The translations under genes were made by a program, and so were the position numbers. From Saxidomus purpurata (taxonomy: Eukaryota; Mollusca; Bivalvia; Venerida; Veneridae): a DNA stretch of 64,000 nt. Where the stretch lies: the NCBI GenBank assembly GCA_022818135.1, contig JAFMSR010000008.1, forward strand, positions 11,627,399-11,691,398, written 5' to 3'. This document shows, one piece after another, positions 37,015 through 47,815 of the stretch (its first letter is position 1; each line of letters begins with the position of its first letter). The notes below the pieces were generated by a model. It saw only the letters and a list, made by a program, of their open reading frames with translations. It was not told where the DNA came from and did no database searches.

Positions 37015-37765
37015 TTAGAGACCTCTATAATTGTTTTACAGCACGCAAGAAATGAATTAATGATATCAAAAATTGATTTAGAGAGGTCTCTAATTCAATT
37101 GTACCGCGCTTCAATATAATCCATCAACAACCTTGAAATGGAGGGCTCTCAAATAAAACCATTGAAGCGCGGTACAATTCAGTTATAGACCTCGCTAGAA
37201 CAATTTTTGATATCATAAATTTAATTCTTGCGAAAAACAATAATAGAGGTCTCCAACTCAAATGGAGACCTCTTCAATTGAATTATGGATGTCTCTAAAT
37301 CAATGGATTTATAAACCGCGCTACAAACGAATTTTTGATATCTTTAATTGATTTATAGACCTCTCCAAATATTTGACAGAGCTCTCCAAATATTTAAAGA
37401 CCTCTTCAAATAACCGAGTATATGTAGATTTAGCATGAATTCAAGATATCTAAAATTGAATTTCACCGCGCTCAAATTGATTTAGAGAGGTCTCTATTTG
37501 AATTCCAGACTACTCTTATTTAATTTGTAGCGAGCTTTAAAACAATTACAGAGGTCTTCAAATCAATTAGAGACCTCTTCAATTCAATTACAGAGCTCTT
37601 AAAAACAGCTGAAATACACCTTAATTTTTGATATCACTTATTAAGTTGTAGAGGTCTTCAATTAATTCATTGCGCGCTTTAAATCAAATTTTGATATGAT
37701 TAATTGTATTAGAGAGTTCTCCAAATATTAAAAAACCTCTTCAAATATTTGAGTATATGTAGATT
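37015..37765. repeat. Degenerate mixed-orientation array of three words
   Basis: About 750 bp is built from recurrent words: AGAGGTCTCTAAT and its inverse (ATTAGAGACCTCT), TTTTTGATATC/GATATCAAAAA, and ACCGCGCTTCAA/GCGCGGT. These are joined by AATTGATTTA-like spacers. GAGACCTCT occurs in at least ten slightly varied places in both orientations. The block ends at TATATGTAGATTTGGC, which is also present at about 37422. There is no coding potential. Confidence 0.75.
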
Positions 37766-37778
37766 TGGCGTTCCATAA

Positions 37779-38775
37779 AAATATGATCAGCTGTACCATA
37801 GTTTTTCGGAAGCCTGTCTGTTCTTCACATAATAATCCAGAAGACTCTAAAAATATATTAAGTCTTCCATTTATGACACTAGTAAATAATTTAGATCAAA
37901 GATTTATTCACAAAAGAATAGTTTTATAAATAATTTTCATTTCTAAAAATATATGGTCATGATCTCATAATGTTATGATGGACCCCCAAGGAAAGCCCCC
38001 CTTCTTGAAACAGCTTAAATCTTCGTCCGCACCTGAGTGCGGGGTTCTTATTATATTAGTGACTAAGAATTTGATATTTGCCGTTTTTCGACAATACATA
38101 CGTAATTTCATGTTTTTCTATCATCCGAAAATTGCCTGTCTGATTCACATGTTAAATGTCGACAATTAAAAGTTTACCTACACTAGGGCCTTTACAAAAT
38201 GACGAAAATGTACCGGCCGATCCTACGATGCCGGTGATTTAAAGCAAGTTGGTATGCCGAAATCGTTGAACAGTCGATACGGATTTGTTCAGGTCGGCAT
38301 ATATACATTTATTGATTAACAGATATGCACCGCAAAAACTTGTCTCTTTCCACGTTGGTAATTTTGAGTACGTCCCTGGTAACGTCAGCTATGGACGCCG
38401 CCATCTTGGAAATCAACGCGACGTCATTTTGCATTACGCCCTATTGAGAAAATCACAAAAATGCGGATTTCCGCATTTTACCGATAGTCGGTTCGTACCT
38501 GGGTACGAATTACTGTTATTACGTGATCAACGGATTTACATTCACGTGTCCGTGCGTGAACCTAAGAAATCACATAAATCTACATGTCTTGAATACGATT
38601 TTAAAAGACTCTACAGACAGAAAATCAATAATCTTGGGGGAAAATCATATTCATTTCCCTGGATCATGCTGTCATTTACAAAACAAAACACAGATATTAA
38701 CTAAAACCTTCAAATTTTACCATGCTTATATTTGGCTGGTACATTCATACATACATTGATGATATTGTTATTTTA

Positions 38776-38776
<1 letters not shown>
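37779..38776. other. Unassigned intergenic sequence
   Basis: The open frame at 38285-38704 (139 codons) shows no known domain, signal or splice context, and I treat it as chance. Confidence 0.45.
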
Positions 38777-38817
<41 letters not shown>

Positions 38818-38829
38818 TATTATTATTAT
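38777..38829 (+). repeat. (ATT)n microsatellite
   Basis: About 17 ATT/TTA units with one interruption. Confidence 0.95.
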
Positions 38830-38924
38830 CAAACATTCAGTTGTTGTTTAAGACACGTTATGAATATTTAATACAGCATGGTAGAGAGTCTGGTACCACT
38901 CTTAGACCGTACATATATTAAGGT

Positions 38925-39300
38925 CAAAAGTCAAGGTCGACATCGGGTCAAGAAAACAACGCTTAGGCTTAGGAAGTATAATCTTGGAAGGGGTGCTGAC
39001 CATGACAATTAAATGACAGTTATGTATATTATTTGGGTTAGAGGTAATGAGTTTCGTGAAGAGCAAAAAAAAAAATGGAACAATTTTGGTAAACCGTTGG
39101 GCATTCGCGCGGTTACTTTTATTCAATAGTTGACCTTTATTGATTTTTAGTTGACCTGGCACTTTATGCCAGGATGAGCTTTTCCAATCGCCCCCTGTCC
39201 GTCCGCTGTCAACATTTTGCTTCAAACGACATCTCCTCTGAAACCACTCGGCCAATAATGATGAAACTTGCTAAGGCAACAAATAGGAAAAAGTTTAAAA
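38925..39300 (+). repeat. Bivalve-type interspersed repeat fragment
   Basis: It contains CTGGCACTTTATGCCAGGAT (a short inverted pair), a run of CCGTCCG, and 'gaaaccactcggccaataatgatgaaacttg', phrases I know from bivalve repeats. Confidence 0.5.
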
Positions 39301-39315
39301 TTTACCTTGTTCTTA

Positions 39316-40501
39316 GGCCACACCAATTTGATTAATAGTTCGTCGGATTTTCCGCTACTTAAAAATCCTAAAGTGGAAAATAAAATAAAAAAGACTCCGC
39401 CGCATGTCCGTCAGAAATCAAATTTTATTTTTTGCGCAGCGCAAAAAATCGTCGCTAATTTCAGATACTTTCGGTTCATTTCAAACACTTTTTGTTGCAA
39501 GTGTCTCAAATTCAAGCGTTCGCGTAACAACACGATTTCCGGTAGCGAAAATCATTCGGTAGATCAGCTGTATATCACAGTACACGCAAGGTGATCTTTC
39601 CAATTGTCACCAGGTCACCGCGTCAAAAATAAATTCCAGGTTACCAAACACGGTGACGTGGCCACTCTGAAAACGTTTTGGTCACTTAAATTGTCACCGT
39701 GACCACTTACGATGCGCTGAAATATGCGGTCGCAGTGATTCATTGGTGATTCGCGGTGAACAACTCGGCATAAATAAAGTATTTGACAACTATTTAATTA
39801 TATTTATTGAAGTACAAAATTTCTAGAAAATACCTTTTATAAATAACTCGTAATTTTTAACCACGGTAGACGGTAGTTGTGCGTCTCTTTATTTCCGTTG
39901 TGATTCGCCGCTAGAGTATCACTGGGTGAAAATCATCATTTTTAAATATAATTGTTTCAAAACGTATTCCTTCCTAAAATGTTTCTTGATTTGTACTTAA
40001 AATTCCTAGTTAGAGTCTTGTGTGCAACTACTTGTATTAATTTAAAAATGTAGTAAACAATCAAGTTTGATGACTCTTGACTTACTATCGTGCTACTTGT
40101 GACCCTTGTTTATACAGATCCTTTAGATTTTTGTACTGCGAACATTTTGTTTTAATGGCACGCAATACTGGCAGCTCTTGTACTAATTACATACAAAGAT
40201 AGGATATATGTGATTTATTTCTGACATGGGACCTTCTAATTTTGAGAAGTAAAAAAAGGTCAAAACATCAAATTAAAAAAGTGCCCGCCGCATGTGAAAT
40301 TTCAAAAAGTAAATAAAAAATATTTAAAAATGTGCCCGCCGCATGTGAAATTTCGAAAAGTAAATAAAAGAAAAATAAAAAAAGTACTCGCCGCCTGTGA
40401 AAATTTGAGAAGTAAAAAATAAAATAAAAATAAAAATTTCGCTCGCCCGCCCCATTTTTAGTGAAAAAATCCGAAGAACTATTAATCAAATTGGTGTGGC
40501 C
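39316..40501. mobile_element. 1186-bp TIR element, Harbinger-like by TTA flanks
   Basis: The left end GGCCACACCAATTTGATTAA and right end are inverted copies over about 38 bp with few mismatches. TTA occurs immediately outside both ends (39313-39315 and 40502-40504), as in PIF/Harbinger insertion. The right subterminal part has three units of about 55 bp of 'gtgcccgccgcatgtgaaattt'. No transposase frame was seen, so it is non-autonomous. Confidence 0.75.
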
Positions 40502-40504
40502 TTA

Positions 40505-40960
40505 TATAGGCTTATGTAGGAATTGTTTTTTATCTTCTCCTCTGAAGCCACAAGGTCTAGAGCTCAGGTATTTGGCATGTAGCATTACCTAGTGGAACTC
40601 TGTCAAGAATCTTCAAATCATGACCCTTAGGTCAATGTTTGCCCCGCCAACAGGGTCACTTGTTTTACACAGACATCTATAGGAAATCGTTTAAAAATCT
40701 TCTTCCCCAAAACCATCGGGATCAAAAGTTACCCTGCCCAGAGCGTCACTTGGTATAGGAAAAACTTTTTTAAATCTTTTTTTTTTCCAAAACCACAAGA
40801 CCTAGATCTTAGATATTTGGTATTTAACATTGTTTAGTGGTTATCTACCAACTGTGTTCAAATCAGGCCCCTGGGGTCAAAATTGACCACATCCGCGGGG
40901 GGGGGGGGTGCGGAGGGGCTTTATATAGAGTTATAGGAAAACTAGTGAGTTTTCAAAGCA
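40505..40960 (+). repeat. Degenerate bivalve-type repeat (CCACAAGRYCTAGA units), about 200-bp period
   Basis: Two to three units carry 'ccacaaggtctagagctcag', 'tatttggcatgtagcattac' and 'tcaaatcatgacccttaggtc'. A G-run (about 40898-40908) is present. Confidence 0.65.
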
Positions 40961-41049
40961 ACCACTGTTGCAACCACATCATGACCTTTTGCTACTAATT
41001 AGATCTAGGTTATGGTCACCATAATGGTCCCAACTAAAATCAATTGACT

Positions 41050-41200
41050 CGGATTGGAGTGTCCCGGGTTCGATCTCCACCCGTGTCACGGCGGTACTGT
41101 CCTTGGGCAATACACAAGTATGTTCACTTTACCTCTATCTTTCTCTCTTTGAGGTTGAATCCAACTGGATAGTGTATCAATGGCGGTTAATCTAAATTGT
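41050..41200 (+). mobile_element. SINE fragment with pol III B box
   Basis: B box-like GGGTTCGATCTCC (about 41067-41079) is followed by a SINE-like body 'gtcacggcggtactgtccttgggcaa'. The A box half is missing or decayed. Confidence 0.45.
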
Positions 41201-41390
41201 AAATCACAAAAAAATGTAACAGAATAATTTGCTTTTCAAGTTTTTCTTTGCAAAGTAATAAATCTGAATTCTATTAATAATAATGTTGACAGTGATAATT
41301 ACTTTGCTAAACAGTTTCAAATTCAGTCTGCAACATTCCATACTTGTTTTATTCAGTGCCTTCAGCGATTTGATTTTCCCTTAACATTAT

Positions 41391-41845
41391 AATCGGCGTC
41401 CGTGGTGTAATTGGTAAAGGCCTCTGAATCTGTAGTAAAATGCTGACGTACTTTAAATGATGAGTCCGGATCCATCCAAACCCATATTTTAAAAAAAAAT
41501 CTACTGTTTTACTTATCATATTCAGCTTTTAAACCATTTTTAAATGTTTGACTGCAAATAATCATAAAAATCTTAATTCATGTCAAATTAACAAGGATAA
41601 TGGTAATAAAAAAATAAGACATACTGTATACATTTTATTCGATAACAATAGAGTTTCGATACTACAGGTCAGTCAGTAGTCGTGTCAGGTTCAGCTTGTT
41701 CAACCAGAATTGGTTTCCTTGAGTTCTTTTGGGGCCATGCCTAAACATCAACCATCACCAATTTCTAGAATATTTACATATCAGTTTTGTTTGTGGGCCC
41801 GCTGTGATACTTTGTATCACTGTTTTTCTTGTTCATGTATTCATT
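41391..41845 (+). mobile_element. Composite SINE-like element copy B
   Basis: Same family as 25821-26325. The head CGTGGTGTAATTGGTAAAGG keeps the A box and the B box is decayed (GAGTCCGGATCCATCC). The body matches copy A through 'caggtcagtcagtagt.gtgtcaggtt' and 'gggcccgctgtgatactttg'. Confidence 0.75.
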
Positions 41846-42570
41846 TATTCTGTGTCTTCTTTGATCTTGATTACTGTTCAGTGTTTGCCAACAATTCAGG
41901 ATAGGAATTTATTTCAACCAGGCAAGTACTGGAAATGCGGTCCGATGTTTTTGCTTCTTACTGCAAGCTTGAAAGGTATCGTTCTTTCATCAACATTGAC
42001 ATCACAGTATTTATATTTTAGAAGCAATTGAACCCGGAATGTTAATTTATTTTAAGTCGGCAAATTACAGAATACTTGCTGTTTTATTTTTTTAGTTTAG
42101 GATAAAAAAACAAGGGATGAAGAAGGAAAAAAGCAAGCAGATAACTCTTTCCGAAATTAGGGTACTTTCGATTATAAAAATTACTTCCCTTGGTGACCTC
42201 ATTATGAGCTAAAACTAGTTTCAGAAGTAAAAAAAAATGAGGAACCGAAGTTGGTTGAGGTGAAATTTCATAAAGATTTGGTAACTAGTTTGCGAGTTAT
42301 AACAAAGTATGTGATAAAAGTGGCCGAAACTAGGATCGTAACCAGTAAGGCTCTTTTATAGAAATATATATCAAATCAAGACCGATATCGACTACATTTA
42401 GTAACTGAACTGTTCTGTTCCTGTCTGACGTGTATCGATTTGGGTAAAATTAAGAGTAACTAGGGCCGTAACGATACAGGTTTCCTTCTGTTCGGATACG
42501 ATCCTGTCCGTTATCGAATAGTGGTATTCAACTGCCTCCACACATTAACTCCGGTATTGATTCCCGTTTT
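41846..42570. other. Unassigned intergenic sequence
   Basis: Nothing recognised. Confidence 0.45.
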
Positions 42571-42573
42571 CTA

Positions 42574-42735
42574 GAGGCGCTTTTGCGTAGGGGTAGCGTC
42601 GGACTGCTAACCAGGAGGTCGTGGATTCTCGTCCTGGTAGCGGCATTTTTTACTGCGACCTTCAAAATCCGTTCATTTTGAACGAGTATTTGTCAGAGCC
42701 CCTGGAAGCACTCATCGGGGAGATAGTACTTGTTC
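42574..42735 (+). mobile_element. tRNA-derived SINE, partial
   Basis: The head GCGTAGGGGTAGCGTCGGAC with 'tgctaaccaggaggtcgtgg' and a decayed B box GATTCTCGTCC mimics a tRNA with GCT in the anticodon position. It continues into a SINE-like body ('cccctggaagcactcatcgg'). Confidence 0.6.
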
Positions 42736-42940
42736 TACAATATGTATATACTGAATCAATAACAAAAGAATGATTTATCCGTTTTTCGCTTTTCTATGAA
42801 AAACAGTAGAGCCATTGTCATAACCTTTTTGACGTCAGTCGGCAGTGTCGTCTTATATCTGGTTAAGCTTTCTTAAAATTCACTTTCTCGGTAACCATTA
42901 AAGCCTTGAAACTTCAGACAATTGCTTGGCATCATACAAT

Positions 42941-43187
42941 GGCCTCTTTGGCCGAGTGGTTAAGGACACCGACTGATGATTGATCACTTGACCCTCACCG
43001 CTGTAGGTTCGTGCCTCACTTTGGTCCGTTTCTTTTATGTCTGGAAGCTATCTAGGTTCTACCCAGGTACCCGCCCGTGACTGAAATAATGCCCGTATCG
43101 GCACCTGGGGTCTTCCTCCTCCATGAAAGCTGGAAGTTGCCATACGACCTTAGCTGTTGAGTGTGACGTTAAATCCGAATAAATCAA
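42941..43187 (+). mobile_element. tRNA-Ser/Leu-derived SINE with target duplication
   Basis: A box TGGCCGAGTGG is at 42949-42959 and B box-like GGTTCGTGCCT at 43007-43017. The 3' part 'gaaagctggaagttgccat' and 'gtgtgacgttaaat' resembles the conserved 3' domain of mollusc SINEs. It is flanked by TTGGCATCATACAAT (42926-42940) and TTGGCACAATACAAT (43188-43202), 13 of 15 identical. Confidence 0.88.
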
Positions 43188-43825
43188 TTGGCACAATACA
43201 ATCAACCCTATTGGCGAATCACATAACTTTTGAATGACATTAAAAGTTATTGAAAGTTGTGCAGACTTTGAATTTTCAGTTCAGTTTTGTTAAAATCCAC
43301 TTCTAAGTTATCATTCACAGCGTTGATACTTCATAGGGTAGTTGAAAAAAATCATTGAATGCAAAAGGTAAGCACATGGGTTCCTATCTCAAAAGTAAAG
43401 TTTAAACATAACGGTTAAAGGTCAAAATTTGTGGACAGTTGTGTCTCCAGTTTTTAACTTTACTCGTGTAAGGGTTGTCATGATATTTATACATGTAAGT
43501 GTACAGTCTGTGTTCTTCAGAGACTTTCAGTCCTTTGATTATGGAAGACTTTAAATGTCCAATGTGTAAAGGCTGCCAAATGTATAAACTCTGATTTTCA
43601 AATGTTCTACGAGTTTGCCGAATAAGCTCCCATAGCGCTATGCTCGCGTTGTAGAACTTTATATATTATATGAAGCAGTGATGGAAATTTTTTGAACGGT
43701 TGATTTTTCAACAGAATAACGTATAAATAGTAGACAAAACATGTTTTGAATATAAAATAAGCCAATGAAAGATTCATATAGAACTGGCCCAGGTCCTGTG
43801 AGTAAATTTAGCTGCATTTAGTAGA
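43188..43825. other. Unassigned intergenic sequence
   Basis: No gene recognised. Confidence 0.45.
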
Positions 43826-43843
43826 CAACAACAACAACAACAA
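43826..43843 (+). repeat. (CAA)n microsatellite just upstream of retrotransposon B
   Basis: About six ACA units (gacaacaacaacaacaacaa). It is the complement of the (TTG)n tail at the other end of element B. Confidence 0.85.
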
Positions 43844-44048
43844 TATACGGGTACTAGGAGGATTGTTAGGCAAAATTCAAACGTGAACACCCATAGGACG
43901 GGGAAGTGGTGCAAGAATTGCAAAATGACAAATCACAATACAGTTGACAGTAGACGCGCAGAGTCATTAACACAAACCAGAAGAGACAAAAATACAATAT
44001 ATCAGAGTCGTTATAATTATAAATGATTTATTCTGGAGTCACTAGGAC

Positions 44049-45312
44049 TTGAACGACAAACACGCTTCTTACACAGGAAATAACTGTTTTGAAATACTAG
44101 AAGACATATGCACTGACTGCAACGCTATTATATGTAAGTGTTATTATAACAATCTTGATAATGATCATTGTGAAATGTCTTTTACAGATAACACTAATTC
44201 AGATATTATATCGCAAATGGATATCGATTCTATCGCTTCCGAGTGTATTTCAAAAAATGATCACATAAATAAGAAAGATGATACACAGAATACAGATATA
44301 TCTCATATGGTTCATACTGGATTAAAGTCGAAACCGAAAGGTTTGCACATTGTTAATTTAAATATTCCACATATTCTCAATAAGAGGGATGAAATAAGAT
44401 TAAATTTGTTACAGTAATTATGTATTGACATTATTGGCTTCTGTGAAACTTCTCTAACAGATGATGTAAATGACAATAAACTTACAATGTCAGGCTTTAA
44501 TTTTGAGAGAAAAGACCGAATTTCAAAAAAAGGGGGTGGTTTAATTGTATATGTTTCTACCAAAATTCAGTTTACAAGACGTTATGATCTAGAATTTGAC
44601 TACTTGGAATCTGAAAATAACTTTAACAAGAAACAAACCTTTTCTCATTAACTTTGTATACATACCTCATGATGCCAAACAATCATGGATAGATGAATAT
44701 GATGACCAGTTTTGCAAACTGAAACAGCAAGATCAGGACATACACGTGCTTGGGGATTTGAATATTAACTATTTTCCGTATGAAAGAAATAGATAAATTT
44801 AAAAACAAACGATGTGACACGTTTCTTGCAAAACATGGTCTATCGCAGCTTATCGAAACACCCACAAGAATCCATAAAATGGGTTCCTCTAATATAGATC
44901 ACTTTTATTCAACAAGGAGTGCTCTCGTATCCGATGTTTCTGTTTATAAATATGCAATAAGTGATCATTTACCTATATCTTGTACAAGGTCTGCTTCAGT
45001 TAAAACAACCAAAAACAATTATCATGATACAATTGTGAATAGATGTTAAAAAAATTTGATGGGGAACTTTTTAGAAGAGACCTAGCTAATTCCCAACTTA
45101 ATATTGTAGACACTGTATCAAACCCTGATCAGGCACTAGATATGTTCTATAATATTGTAAACACTCTTTTAAGTAAACATGCACGTGTCAAACAAAAAAG
45201 AATCAAACATTCAAGTCAGCCATACTGGTTAACAAACGAAATAAGACAAACTATCTATCTTAGAGACCATTTTTTAGGAGCAAAGACTTCAATAATAGGC
45301 TGTCTTCTATGA
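44049..45312 (+). pseudogene. N-terminal and endonuclease region of retrotransposon B, broken
   Basis: The first open stretch (44049-44414) leads into GLHIVNLNIPHI, the start of the APE-type endonuclease. TAA at 44415 interrupts it. The same frame continues with IGFCETSLTDD (catalytic Glu block) and KKGGGLIVYV. It then shifts near 44590-44620, resumes as LGDLNINYFP (about 44750), shifts again at about 44790, and gives SSNIDHFYSTRS and AISDHLPISC (about 44965). A Gln-rich to Lys-rich linker ends at 45312. All four endonuclease landmark blocks are present but spread over at least three frames. Confidence 0.9.
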
Positions 45313-45554
45313 TACGGAAAAGTAAGAAATCTTTTTAAAATAACTCCATAAAAGATAATAAAACGTCGACATTTCTACGGAAAAACATACGGAACATAAA
45401 AAATAAGGAAGACAAACAAGTTAAGATTCCTGATAGACTTACAATTGGTGATGATAACATCACTGGAGATGCAGATATACCAAATGCCCTAAACAATTAT
45501 TTCATCAACATAACAAATTTAATTGAAAAGACACCCTTTGTTGCTTCAAATTTC

Positions 45555-47095
45555 CCAAGACTGAAAAAAATATTTGGATGAGAAATTGCGACACTTCCAT
45601 TTTGATATTGAGTATATTACCCCTTTAGATGTAAGGAATATAATTGATAAACTTGATACGTCAAAAGCTACCGGTTTAGATGGCTTAGGGCCGAAACTTC
45701 TTCGACATTGTGGTGATTTTATTACTTCTGCAATCGCATCCATTATAAATAATAGTATATCTATCGGAACTTTTCAAGATAAATTAAAAGAAGCTTCGGT
45801 TATTCCTATATATAAATCGGGTAACAAACAAGAACCAGACAACTACCGACCTATATCCGTAGTAAATACAATATCAAAAATATTTGAACGCCATATTGCT
45901 TCGCAAATGCAAATATCTTTTGATGAAACAGATATAATACATGAAAGTCAATCGGGTTTCAGACGGAACCATTCCTGCCAAACTGCTTTAACATATTTAA
46001 TCGAAACATGGCTTAAAGTTATCGACAATGGGAACTTTGTTGGTGCTATCTTTCTTGATTTAATTAAGGAAAGCTTTTGACATGGTTGACCATGAAATTT
46101 TATTGCACAAACTCAAACTTTACCATTTCACAGATAGATCATTAAAGATATTCAAATCTTATTTATCAAACAGAACACAAATACTGAAACTAAAAAATAC
46201 ATGTTCTAAAAAGATGTTTGTTCACTCAGGTGTTCCACAAGGGTCCATACTAGGCCCCCTTCTTTTTCTGATTTATATAAATGACATGCCTTTAGGATTT
46301 AATACGACAAATATAGATCTTTATGCTAATGACTCAACCTTGCATACGTCCACCGACAGCATTTCAAAAATACAATCTGAACTACGGTTTAGCCTAGACA
46401 ATGTCAATAACTGGTGTTCTATAAATAATATGTCCCTTCATCTGTCAAAAACAAAATGTGTTAAAATAAAACGCGCTAAAAAGCTTAACTTGAAAACTGA
46501 TGATTCGATCATTGAAAATGTAAAATGTCATACAATTCTAGGTGTTACTGTTGATGAAACTCTATCTTGGCGTTGCCACGCTAGTATAGTTACTAAAAAA
46601 TTAATTCTAAACTTGCCCTTTTAAGAAGGGTTGCTTATTATTTAACAGATGAGATGAAATTGTTATACTACAATGCATATATATTACCAATCATGGAATA
46701 CTGTTGCAATATCTATGGACTTTGTCATAAATCTGATACCAATAAAATTTCAACTCTACAAATACGTGCTTTAGAATTAATCAATAAAACAAAAGCAGGT
46801 GACTTTCAGGTTCTATTAAGAGACTCAAATATCTTATCTTTTGAAAATAGATGCAAATATCATATTGCATTACTGGTGTTCAAATGCAAAAGAAGGCAAT
46901 TGTCCTACTTATATCACTGATTTACTAAATTTTGTTAATAATAACCACTATGGTCTCCGTTCATCCACTCACAAAGACGAAGCGTTCAGTTATAAAGTTG
47001 CACAGATTTGGAACTCTCTCCCCGCACGTATTAAACTTCTCCAAAACATTTGCACATTCAGGAACACTTTGAAGGAGTTTATCATGCACACATAA
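45555..47095 (+). pseudogene. Reverse transcriptase and C-terminal region of retrotransposon B, catalytically mutated
   Basis: The first part (45574-46080) has SKATGLDGLGPKLL, NYRPISVVNTISKIFE, ESQSGFRRNHSCQTAL and the beginning of motif A (AIFLDL), then a one-base frameshift ending in TGA at 46078. The next frame continues FDMVDHEILLHKL, HSGVPQGSILGPLLFL (motif B) and LYANDSTLH (motif C). Motif C should read xADD. Here the first catalytic Asp is Asn (AAT at about 46328), so polymerase activity would be lost even if the frame were whole. The C-terminal part (46654-47095) shows another frame change near 46860-46900 but keeps YGLRSSTHKDEAFSYKVAQI and IWNSLPARIK. Confidence 0.92.
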
Positions 47096-47689
47096 ATCAA
47101 GTTATAATATGTACAATGAAATATAATGCTGCATTTATAAATTGTATTATATTAAATTGTTAAAAAAACAAGAATAGTTATCATATATTGTGCTTTATAA
47201 CGGTTGAGCTTTTAATATAGGAAATGTCAATCATTTTGGTGTTATTTTATACAATGGACATTATGAATTAAAAATATATATATCATGCTTGATGAAGAGG
47301 CAATTATTCGTGATATGCTTCTTTTAGATATTATGTTTTTTGTATATGCATGAGTAAAAAATATATATAGATAAGACTGCATGTCATAAGTTGATGCATG
47401 TTTGTCGAAAGTAATTGTTATGTTTATATGTTGGTATGCATGCATGTTAAATACTTTGTGAAACTGTGAACTTTTGTGTGTGTTTGTGTGAATATGAGGG
47501 ATATTTTTAAAGTTAGTTAAAAATGCAGGCCATAGTGGAAATAAGCAATATGAAACTTTTTGTACACTTAGTATGTAACCTTCACAAAATAAAGTTATTG
47601 ATGTTGTTGTTGTTGTTGTTATTTCCTAAAGTACGGTATTCTGTTCCGGCAATCCTTGTTTCTCTTCGGACTTTTGACTGCAAGGGCGA

Positions 47690-47815
47690 CATTACGATAA
47701 GACGATGCGATGCCGCGAAAACACGATGCAGAAACGATAACACGATGCGAAGCCATCATGAATGGAACGATGCGAAGACACGATAGGACGATACGAAAGT
47801 GCGATAAAAGCCATA
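47690..47815 (+). repeat. Degenerate ACGATGCGA repeat
   Basis: ACGATGCGA, ACGATAAGACGATGCGATG and ACACGATGCGAAG recur irregularly, about 9-11 times. Confidence 0.75.

Larger units (their letters stand above)
43890..47620 (+). mobile_element. Dead CR1/jockey-like non-LTR retrotransposon B, nearly full-length second frame
   Basis: In order on the + strand it has a zinc-knuckle remnant (WCKNCKMTNHNTVDS, 43907-43951, last Cys replaced by Ser), an endonuclease domain (44320-45030), a linker, a reverse transcriptase (45574-46620), a C-terminal region (46654-47092), an AT-rich 3' region of about 500 bp and a (TTG)n tail (47597-47620) preceded by AATAAAG. Stops and frameshifts occur throughout, and the reverse transcriptase active site is mutated. 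It is much better preserved than element A. The clade (CR1 versus jockey) cannot be fixed by eye. Confidence 0.92.

Noticed and set aside
38285..38704. 139-codon open frame as a gene
   Set aside because: No recognisable domain, biased composition or splice signals; AT-rich intergenic DNA yields such frames by chance.
42574..42650. Functional tRNA-Ser(GCT)
   Set aside because: B box decayed and acceptor stem does not pair; better explained as a SINE head.
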